Below, piece by piece: positions 1 to 6,658 of a DNA stretch of 24,394 nucleotides. Origin of the DNA: a virus; the IMG/VR virus record IMGVR_UViG_3300022198_001487, positions 1-24,394 of that record. One strand, given 5' to 3'. The notes under the pieces were generated by a model. The model did not search any database and was not told the origin of the DNA. It saw only the letters and a list, made by a program, of their open reading frames with translations. The translations under genes and the position numbers were made by a program. Within the stretch, counting starts at the first letter, position 1; each line of letters opens with the position of its first letter.

Positions 1-627
1 ACCCACTGTCCACTGTGTCAAATATGCTGTTTTTCCTGCTGGCACTGTGTACAAACACATAAATGTCTGACCTCTACCTGCCGCACTGGATCCTGTGCCA
101 TCAACACCAATCTCAGCCAACACTGTGCTGGTGCTTTGACTTGTGACACTGATTGTGCCTTCATTAACACCACTAGTGCCTGCTGTGCTTACTCGGGCTC
201 TGAACACTCTGACAAATGTTTCAGTGCCTGCTGAACCGCCCACTGTGAGTGTTTCTGTTACCACTTCGTATGCAGAATTTAATCCCTGGATCTCAACAGT
301 TCTTGCACCTGTGCCTGTGGCTGAATCTGTGCCACTGCTACTGGTAATTGCTAGAGTCTCTGGAGATGCGATATAAGAATATATTCCACCGCCATCCCAT
401 ATGGTTTCTTTGTTTGAATCTACATCCACATTCATACCAAACTTTTCAATGTAACCAACACCATCAACTGCACCAGCACTGATATTGATGCTCCAGTCGT
501 AACTAGAACCACTGGTTCTCACAATGGGTTGGCCTGCTTGATTATAATCTAGAGCTTTGTGTATGTTATATGTGTTAGGTTCATCTGAGTGAACGTAATC
601 AGTTGAGTTTGGATTCTTTATTCCCAT
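1..627 (-). CDS. Virion structural protein, C-terminus cut off by window edge
   Basis: The minus-strand reading frame opens with ATG at 627 (MGIKNPNSTDYVHSDEPNTY) and stays open for 209 codons to the window edge, so the C-terminus is missing. The composition is Gly/Ser/Thr/Val rich with alternating beta-strand character, few Cys and no membrane segment, as in phage fibre, decoration or neck-appendage proteins. An AAGG Shine-Dalgarno-like stretch lies upstream, inside the end of the preceding gene. It is the last visible gene of a unit with the ILEI-domain protein and gp13, so a virion role is inferred from context. I do not recognise a specific family. Confidence 0.7.
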   Translation of the reverse strand, partial: MGIKNPNSTDYVHSDEPNTYNIHKALDYNQAGQPIVRTSGSSYDWSINISAGAVDGVGYIEKFGMNVDVDSNKETIWDGGGIYSYIASPETLAITSSSGTDSATGTGARTVEIQGLNSAYEVVTETLTVGGSAGTETFVRVFRARVSTAGTSGVNEGTISVTSQSTSTVLAEIGVDGTGSSAAGRGQTFMCLYTVPAGKTAYLTQWTVG

Positions 628-633
628 TTTTTA

Positions 634-1275
634 TTAAACCTTAATTCCTATAAAAATATGATCTACACGTGATGCTGTCCATGTGTTTGTTGCTGTTGCT
701 CCAAAGCCTGTAGTCAGTGCTGATCTAACATTACTGTCAAGAGCACTTGCATCCCACACAGTTAATATCACAATGCTTCCATTAGAAACACTGTTTAGTG
801 CATTGGCTAGTGACGTTACTGCTCCAGGATCGCCATAGGTATCATAATTTGCTGTGCTGAGTGTGTTACCATATGTATCTAATACTACCATGTTGTGACC
901 ACGAGCGCCAATGTTTAATACTTCAATATCATTAACCACTACACGAGCATTTTGATATCCTGGTACATCAAAAGATGATGAATATACGTAAATTTTATTA
1001 CCACTTGCATATTGTGTTGTTTCAATAGCACTGATTGTGTTGAATTCTTCATATACTGTAAAAGACGATGTTGGTATCCACGGACGGCCACCTACTAACC
1101 CTCCTGTATTTGGATTATCAATTACATCATTGTCATTGTATTGAGTTGGCAATTGTGTTATATCATATGTTGCTCTAGGATGTCCAGCGGCGGCACGTTT
1201 ACTTGCGGCTAGATCTAATTTGGATTTTTGACGCAACTCTTTGGTTGAAAGTGTTGATATACCGTTAGCCGCCAT
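634..1275 (-). CDS. Structural protein with ILEI-like (FAM3-type) domain
   Basis: This is a 213-residue protein. Residues 1-70 are a Lys/Ala-rich leader and linker (GISTLSTKELRQKSKLDL, then QLPTQY and NPNTGGLVGGRPW), a style I associate with marine phage virion proteins. Residues 95-213 resemble the interleukin-like EMT inducer (ILEI/FAM3) fold: the pattern GARGHNMVVLD, then YDTYGDP, a helix, GSIVILTVWDASA, and a closing HIFIGIKV strand. ILEI domains occur in eukaryotic FAM3 and POMGNT1 and in phage structural proteins, where they are thought to bind glycans or act as appendages. Start: ATG at 1275 with AGGA upstream, overlapping the end of gp13. The domain call is by pattern only. Confidence 0.65.
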   Translation of the reverse strand: MAANGISTLSTKELRQKSKLDLAASKRAAAGHPRATYDITQLPTQYNDNDVIDNPNTGGLVGGRPWIPTSSFTVYEEFNTISAIETTQYASGNKIYVYSSSFDVPGYQNARVVVNDIEVLNIGARGHNMVVLDTYGNTLSTANYDTYGDPGAVTSLANALNSVSNGSIVILTVWDASALDSNVRSALTTGFGATATNTWTASRVDHIFIGIKV

Positions 1276-1279
1276 TGTC

Positions 1280-2029
1280 TTATCCTATTACAAATGATAG
1301 TGGATCACCACCATCTACATATTTTTGAATTTCGTCTTCAAGTCTTTCCATGGCTGTTTGTGCTTCAGCCTTGAGTGCATCACCATTTAGTGTAACACCA
1401 CCCTGTGCACCAGGCAAAGAAGCAAATTTTGAACGTGCTTCTCCCAGCATCATTTTACACTGTGCAAGTGCATAATCTCTTATCCATGTTTTTGCATACG
1501 GGTCATCTAGCAGTGTTTCATCTGTTCTAAGCATATAAACTTGCAATAACAATGTTTCTGCATTTCTTGGGCGTCTAACAATTGTTAGTTTTTTAGTTAC
1601 TGTATCCCAAGTAAAATTAATTTTGTTACCAAACAATCTACCCACAGTTTCTTGATATTGACTGAATGCTTCCCAAGTGGATAATCCGCCAATTCTACCT
1701 GCCTGTAAAAAATACAAGTTAGTGTAGGCAATTTCAAATGGATCAACATCAATACCTGATTGTTGATCAGAGCCCAAAGCACGTCTAAATGTTTCACGCA
1801 CTTCAATTACTTCTGTTGGTAAAGTATACTCGTTTATGTCTTTTTCTAATCGTAAAAATAGTGTTGCTTCTTCATTGGCATTTGATGATCTTGCTCTGAA
1901 TCTATCAAACGCCATGTCTAAACCTTGATTGTAGTGTTTGGGATCAAGTTCAACATCAACCATACCATCACCTAGTAGGTTGCGAATATCCTCAATGATC
2001 TTGTCTCTGTTTGATTTATCTTTGGCCAT
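1280..2029 (-). CDS. gp13: Neck protein, T4 gp13-like
   Basis: This 249-residue protein has the layout of the T4-type gp13 neck protein of marine myoviruses. An N-terminal segment reads IIEDIRNLLGDGMVDVEL, with a following helix. In the middle is a LPTEVIEV strand. A conserved C-terminal block reads TWIRDYALAQCKMMLGEARSKF, then GGVTLNGD, and closes with an acidic helix ERLEDEIQKY. gp13 joins gp14 to close the filled head and receive the tail. It is somewhat shorter than T4 gp13 (about 309 aa). gp14 and gp15 lie just across the divergent promoter, which supports the call. It is the first gene of a minus-strand unit with the two preceding features. Confidence 0.75.
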   Translation of the reverse strand: MAKDKSNRDKIIEDIRNLLGDGMVDVELDPKHYNQGLDMAFDRFRARSSNANEEATLFLRLEKDINEYTLPTEVIEVRETFRRALGSDQQSGIDVDPFEIAYTNLYFLQAGRIGGLSTWEAFSQYQETVGRLFGNKINFTWDTVTKKLTIVRRPRNAETLLLQVYMLRTDETLLDDPYAKTWIRDYALAQCKMMLGEARSKFASLPGAQGGVTLNGDALKAEAQTAMERLEDEIQKYVDGGDPLSFVIG

Positions 2030-2048
2030 ATTTAAAATCCTATACTTG

Positions 2049-2056
2049 TATTTATT
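2049..2056 (-). promoter_or_regulatory. T4-type late promoter for the gp13 unit
   Basis: Read on the minus strand the octamer is AATAAATA, one base from the T4 late consensus TATAAATA. It lies about 20 nt upstream of the gp13 start at 2029. It is half of a divergent pair with the plus-strand promoter at 2253. The 252-nt intergenic stretch 2030-2281 is otherwise AT-rich, and I see no gene in it. Confidence 0.55.
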
Positions 2057-2252
2057 GTATTAGTGAAATTCAGAACTAGTACTATATGTATCGTTTTTTA
2101 TTTACGCAGTAGATTCTAGTTTAAATGCCTATTTAATTGCTTGTAAACCAGGTTTATTTTAGGATCTATTAGAATTTAGAGCAAATATGTATGCTTTTTG
2201 TAAATCCAATTTAAAACGCATAACAATAGGAATCGCACATGGTTTTTAGTTG

Positions 2253-2260
2253 AATAAATA
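2253..2260 (+). promoter_or_regulatory. T4-type late promoter for gp14-gp15
   Basis: The octamer is AATAAATA. If transcription starts about 6 nt downstream (near 2266), the mRNA would carry the AAAAGGATATA ribosome-binding stretch (about 2268-2278) just before the gp14 ATG at 2282. Confidence 0.55.
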
Positions 2261-2281
2261 CTTGTATAAAAGGATATAGAC

Positions 2282-4120
2282 ATGCCACGACTCAGCTTAT
2301 GGAAACCACAAAAAGGTAACGATTACAACATGATAGACCGTGTGATCCGCGAACATTTTAATGTTGGTGGCACTGGTGTATTCATCCACAAATACCTTGG
2401 TCCACATGCTCAAGCAAACACCACAGATTCAACCCAGCCTGACAATTCTGTGGTGCGTCCTAACAACATACAAGATTTATTATTTTTAGAAAACAGAGAT
2501 CGCAAGTACGATCCAGATGTGTATGATATGCGTGGAGTATATCAAGTACAGGATTCAGATTTTGATCTAACACAATTTGGTGCATTTTTATCCAACGATA
2601 CTATCTATATGACTTTTCATCTAAATGAAATGATCAATATATTAGGTAGAAAATTAATGAGTGGTGATGTATTAGAATTACCACATCAGCGTGATGACAC
2701 CATGTTAGACATGGCACGTTTAGAGTTCGCTACAAAGCCAGCAAAAAAATTTAGAAAAGGTGAAACTATTACAGGTGCAACCAGTGGTGTAACTGCAACA
2801 GTAGTGAACTACAATCACGATGCAAAAGTTTTAAGAATGGTCACAGACGGTGACTTTGCAGTTGGTGAAACTGTAACCGGTACATCAAGTACAGCCGTAG
2901 GAGAAGTAGCGGCATATTACCCAGAAGGTCCACAAGCAATCAACAGATACTATGTTATCGAAGATGCCGCTAGAGGTTCAGAAGGTTATTCACCTACTTG
3001 GTATCCACACATTTGGAGAGTTAAATGTACTCCACTAGTAGACTCACCAGAGTTTTCAGATATACTTGGTACTGGTGAACAAAAAGATGATTTACGAAAT
3101 TTAATTTCTACATATCAATCAGAAATTGACATCAGTGAAGCAATTGTTAATCAAGCACAAAATGAAGTTCCTAAAAAAGGTTTTGAAACTGCTCACTTGT
3201 ATGTTAACAAAGCAGATCAATATGTTCCAGGTATGGTTTATGGTCATTGGCAAACCAATACAGCATCATTTAAACTTTACGAGTCAACAAACACAAGTTG
3301 GCAAACATTTGACTACTTTGTAAGTTCAACGGCACCAACTGACAATTACAAAAACGGTGACTATTGGTTAGACACAGCAAATACCAGCTGGGGATTATAT
3401 GTTGGCGATGGTGCTGTGTGGAACAATCAAAGTGTATCAATAGTTGACTCAGCAAACATAGACGGTACTACCAAAGCACCAATATCATCATATGTACCTT
3501 CAAGTGATTATGCTGTAGTAGTTTCAGATAGAAACGTTGGTGCAACATATTTCAAAAAAGTCATCAACGGTTCGTGGGTAAAAATTGCAACAGATTCAAC
3601 CACAACTGGATTACTTGGTGTAGATGTTGCCATTAGTGCAACTGAACCACCAACAAATACTAATGGTAAAATATGGTGGCAACCAAATACAACAGGTGGA
3701 TTAAATGTATCATTTAAAAAATATTCTTCAACTACAAATAGTTGGGTAGCACAAGACATTACACTGCACTCAAGTCAAGATTCAGCCAATAACGCATTTG
3801 GATTTATGACCAAAGTTGGTGTACATGCCGGTGATGGTAAACCACCTAATGGTATACAAATTGCACACACAGGTTCAAGTTTCCCTAATTCATTAAATGA
3901 TGGAGATTACATACTACGTACAGATTACGAGCCAAATAGATTGTTCAAAAAAGTTGGTAACAGATTTATCAAAATTGAAGATGACTTGAGAGGTAACTAC
4001 TCTGCGGCAAACAGAATATTAAATACATTTATAGAAAATACAAACACAAGCACACAAACTGCTGACGGTAAAGAACAGCAAGGTTTAAGCAAAGCAGTTA
4101 AACCAAGGACAGATGTATAA
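2282..4120 (+). CDS. gp14: Neck protein, gp14-like, with large W-rich insertion/extension
   Basis: This is a 612-residue protein. Residues 1-130 match the marine T4-like neck/structural family: PRLSLWKPQKGNDYNMIDR, HKYLGP, NIQDLLFLENRDRKYD, QFGAFLSNDTIYMTFH, and GRKLMSGDVLELPH. T4 gp14 is only about 256 aa, so much is added here. Residues about 157-210 hold two GETITG/GETVTG repeats, common in marine phage structural proteins. Residues about 330-500 hold fibre-like repeats with NGDYWLDTANTSW and GKIWWQPNT, and a related NDGDYILRTDYEPN lies near 540. The added parts are probably surface-exposed decorations. The RBS AAAAGGATATA precedes the ATG, and the stop overlaps the gp15 start as TAATG. 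The gp14 assignment is by N-terminal pattern and neighbours. Confidence 0.7.
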   Translation: MPRLSLWKPQKGNDYNMIDRVIREHFNVGGTGVFIHKYLGPHAQANTTDSTQPDNSVVRPNNIQDLLFLENRDRKYDPDVYDMRGVYQVQDSDFDLTQFGAFLSNDTIYMTFHLNEMINILGRKLMSGDVLELPHQRDDTMLDMARLEFATKPAKKFRKGETITGATSGVTATVVNYNHDAKVLRMVTDGDFAVGETVTGTSSTAVGEVAAYYPEGPQAINRYYVIEDAARGSEGYSPTWYPHIWRVKCTPLVDSPEFSDILGTGEQKDDLRNLISTYQSEIDISEAIVNQAQNEVPKKGFETAHLYVNKADQYVPGMVYGHWQTNTASFKLYESTNTSWQTFDYFVSSTAPTDNYKNGDYWLDTANTSWGLYVGDGAVWNNQSVSIVDSANIDGTTKAPISSYVPSSDYAVVVSDRNVGATYFKKVINGSWVKIATDSTTTGLLGVDVAISATEPPTNTNGKIWWQPNTTGGLNVSFKKYSSTTNSWVAQDITLHSSQDSANNAFGFMTKVGVHAGDGKPPNGIQIAHTGSSFPNSLNDGDYILRTDYEPNRLFKKVGNRFIKIEDDLRGNYSAANRILNTFIENTNTSTQTADGKEQQGLSKAVKPRTDV

Positions 4121-5493
4121 TGGCACAATTTTGGTATGATCAACAGATAAGAAGATATCTACTACAGTTTGTACGTATCTTTAACGGCTTTCAAATTCAA
4201 AGCGGACAAAAAAATGCAGGTGGTACTGCTTCACAAACATATAGAACTGTACCAATGCGTTATGCAGATATGTCAAGAATGGTTGCACATATACTACGTG
4301 GCAATACAGAAAATGCATTAAACTCTGCACCATTTATGACTTGTCATATTGCTAACATGAATATTGCAAGAGAACGCAGACATGATCCAAAATTAATTTC
4401 ATCACAACAAGTACAGGAACGCAAGTATGATGCTATCAACGATCAATACACAGCAGAACTTGGCAATACATATACAGTTGATAGATACATGCCTGTGCCT
4501 TATGACTTAACCATTAATGTTGATGTGTGGTGTTCAAACACAGAACAAAAACTACAGTTGCTAGAACAAATACTTACACTGTTTAATCCCACAATAGAAA
4601 TTCAAGCAAATACTAATCCACTAGATTGGACCAACATCACAGTTGTAGAACTAATTGATATCCAATGGTCATCTAGATCAGTTCCACAAGGTGTTGATTC
4701 ACAATTAGATATTGCTACACTCATTTTTCAAATTCCTATTTGGATTAACCCTCCAGCAAAAGTTAAAAAACAATCAATTATACACGGAATTATTAATAGA
4801 ATACATATGGATGATCATTTATCAGATTTAGAATATGATAAAAACATGCAAGACTTTTTTGATCAATTTAGTAACCTAGAAGAAATAGTTGTTACTCCTC
4901 AAGATGCTCAAATTGATGTAACTGGTAATACAATTAGTTTATTAAATGCACATGGTGTAAATGAAGGTTATTCATGGAAAGAATTTTTTGAACAATACGG
5001 AGAATTTCAAGCATCAACATCAAAAATTAAATTAAGACGTGCATCTAATATAGAAGATTCAACACAAGACATAATTGGTACTATTGCTTATAACCCTGCA
5101 AATGATAACCAATTAATATTTACAATTGACTCAGCAACACTACCAACTAATACAAAAACTTCTGTATTAAAAATTATTGATCCACAAAAAAACACTCCAG
5201 GTGATGGCACACTAGCAGGTCAACAAGCAGGTCAAAGATATTTAATAATTAACGACATTATAGCTAATTCAAAGAATTGGGGTACTGTTGTTGCTTCTGC
5301 AAATGATATTATAGAATTTAATGGTACGCAATGGACTGTTTCTTTTGATGCAAGTCTAAATGGTGATACTCAACAATACGTAACAAACAGCACCACAGGT
5401 TATCAATATCAATGGAATGGCAGTGAGTGGATTGACACTTATCAAGGTCAATACAAACCTGGCTATTGGATTTTAAATCTAGCAGGACTTTAA
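4120..5493 (+). CDS. gp15: Tail completion / sheath stabiliser, T4 gp15-like
   Basis: This is a 457-residue protein. The N-terminal 240 residues match T4 gp15, which caps the tail tube and sheath and joins the tail to the neck: FWYDQQIRRYLLQFVRIFNGFQI, TVPMRYAD, RYMPVPYDLTINVDVW, LLEQILTLFNPTIEIQ, then a strand ending PIWINPPAKV. T4 gp15 is about 272 aa, so residues from about 260 on are an extension. The end of that extension (AGQRYLIINDI, then IIEFNGTQWTVSFDA, then YQWNGSEWIDTYQG) is a small W-rich beta domain like those in the adjacent gp14. It is translationally coupled to gp14 through TAATG. Confidence 0.8.
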   Translation: MAQFWYDQQIRRYLLQFVRIFNGFQIQSGQKNAGGTASQTYRTVPMRYADMSRMVAHILRGNTENALNSAPFMTCHIANMNIARERRHDPKLISSQQVQERKYDAINDQYTAELGNTYTVDRYMPVPYDLTINVDVWCSNTEQKLQLLEQILTLFNPTIEIQANTNPLDWTNITVVELIDIQWSSRSVPQGVDSQLDIATLIFQIPIWINPPAKVKKQSIIHGIINRIHMDDHLSDLEYDKNMQDFFDQFSNLEEIVVTPQDAQIDVTGNTISLLNAHGVNEGYSWKEFFEQYGEFQASTSKIKLRRASNIEDSTQDIIGTIAYNPANDNQLIFTIDSATLPTNTKTSVLKIIDPQKNTPGDGTLAGQQAGQRYLIINDIIANSKNWGTVVASANDIIEFNGTQWTVSFDASLNGDTQQYVTNSTTGYQYQWNGSEWIDTYQGQYKPGYWILNLAGL

Positions 5494-5502
5494 TTTATCA
5501 AG

Positions 5503-5533
5503 TTGACTAACTAAAAAAACCATGCTATAAATA
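5503..5533 (+). promoter_or_regulatory. Overlapping sigma70-type and late promoter for the Nudix gene
   Basis: TTGACT at 5503-5508, a 17-bp spacer and TATAAA at 5526-5531 form a near-ideal host-type promoter. The same bases 5526-5533 read TATAAATA, the exact T4 late consensus. Both would start transcription close to 5539, which is the ATG of the Nudix gene. Expression is therefore possible both early and late. Confidence 0.7.
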
Positions 5534-5538
5534 CTAGT

Positions 5539-5961
5539 ATGTATGACGCAGTAGGAGCCACATTTTTATCACAAGATACAAAAAAGTTTTGTCTTAATAA
5601 AAGATCAAAAAGCGTAAGCAATTCTGGTACTTGGAGTTTTTGGGGTGGTAAAGTTGAATCTGGTGAAACTGTCATTGGTGCGTTAAAAAGAGAAATCAAA
5701 GAAGAAATTGGATTTGTTCCTAAAATAGTAAAAATACATCCTTTAGATATCTATCAAAGTAATGATGGTCATTTTATGTATCATACATTTGTTATCATAA
5801 CACCAACTGAATTTGAACCAAATATGAACCATGAATCACAAGATTATAGTTGGTCGAAACTAGCAAATCTTCCTAGACCTTTACACCAAGGTGCACGTAA
5901 AACTTTACTAGATAAAAACAATGTTAAAAAGTTAAAACTGATAGTAAATAGTATTGACTAA
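5539..5961 (+). CDS. Nudix hydrolase
   Basis: This 140-residue protein has a complete Nudix box at residues 37-59: G37-x5-E43-x7-R51-E52-x2-E55-E56-x-G58-F59, beginning GGKVESGE. The acidic residues bind divalent metal for hydrolysis of a nucleoside diphosphate linked to another group. The substrate (NTP, ADP-ribose, NAD, Ap4A or an RNA cap) cannot be read from the motif. T4 also encodes a Nudix enzyme (NudE). The first beta strand (AVGATFL) starts right after Met1, so no downstream start is plausible. No Shine-Dalgarno sequence is present, and the predicted +1 coincides with the ATG. It sits alone between structural genes, after gp15. Confidence 0.9.
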   Translation: MYDAVGATFLSQDTKKFCLNKRSKSVSNSGTWSFWGGKVESGETVIGALKREIKEEIGFVPKIVKIHPLDIYQSNDGHFMYHTFVIITPTEFEPNMNHESQDYSWSKLANLPRPLHQGARKTLLDKNNVKKLKLIVNSID

Positions 5962-5989
5962 CAATACAATAAACTAAAGGATATAAACA

Positions 5990-6658
5990 TTGTCACGCAT
6001 AATAAACTTTAATCAGGCTAGAATAGCACACACTTTTGAAAAATTTGCAAAAGACAGTGTTATTACAGATAATATTCTTGAAAACATAGTTCCAAATTTT
6101 CATTTTCAAAGCGACATAGATGATGTTTTAAACGAATATACAGATCGTGATCGTAAACGTTACTTTAAAATTTTACAAGATATGAAAAATGCTGTAAAAC
6201 AAATGACCAGCGAAGACAACATGAGTATACGTTTTCAATTAGAAGATGAGTATTTTGAACTACTACAAAAATTAGAAACTAATAACATAAAATATAAGAT
6301 ACCGTCTATACTAATAAAATATAGAAAAGATATAAATCCTATTAGAGCATTAAAATTTGAACTAGAAGAAATTATGGCTATGCCTGAATCAGATGATGAC
6401 TATCATATATGGTTAATTAGACAATATAAAAATGAAGAAAAAATTAATAACATTATAAAAGATATTAATGCTGATTTAAGAAGTATTGTAAAAATGCAAG
6501 AAAAATACAAAGACGCTAAAAAAGAATATCCTTATTTTGTATTACCAATGAGTTATTATCACTGTATTGAAATTGAAACTGATATGAAAAGTTGGATTAA
6601 AACTCTAAAAGAATTTTTAATTTGGACTCAAGATTCTATCAACAAAAGATATCTTTAA
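5990..6658 (+). CDS. Unknown protein, probable TTG start
   Basis: This 222-residue protein is rich in Lys, Ile, Asp and Glu and is mostly helical by eye, with no signal peptide, membrane segment or motif I recognise. Start choice: TTG at 5990 is preceded by AAAGGATATAAACA, almost identical to the AAAAGGATATAGAC before the gp14 ATG at 2282, which strongly supports the rare start codon. It begins 28 nt after the Nudix stop and is probably co-transcribed with it. Its TAA stop overlaps the TAA stop of the convergent fibre gene in a shared TTAA. No function is proposed. Confidence 0.7.
   Translation: MSRIINFNQARIAHTFEKFAKDSVITDNILENIVPNFHFQSDIDDVLNEYTDRDRKRYFKILQDMKNAVKQMTSEDNMSIRFQLEDEYFELLQKLETNNIKYKIPSILIKYRKDINPIRALKFELEEIMAMPESDDDYHIWLIRQYKNEEKINNIIKDINADLRSIVKMQEKYKDAKKEYPYFVLPMSYYHCIEIETDMKSWIKTLKEFLIWTQDSINKRYL

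Noticed and set aside
143-376. Plus-strand reading frame of 77 codons
   Set aside because: It lies antisense to the truncated structural gene at 1-627, has no ribosome-binding site, and is a shadow of that gene's Ser/Thr/Val codons. The same reasoning removes frames such as 7058-7501, 7946-8335, 10745-11086 and 12143-12493.
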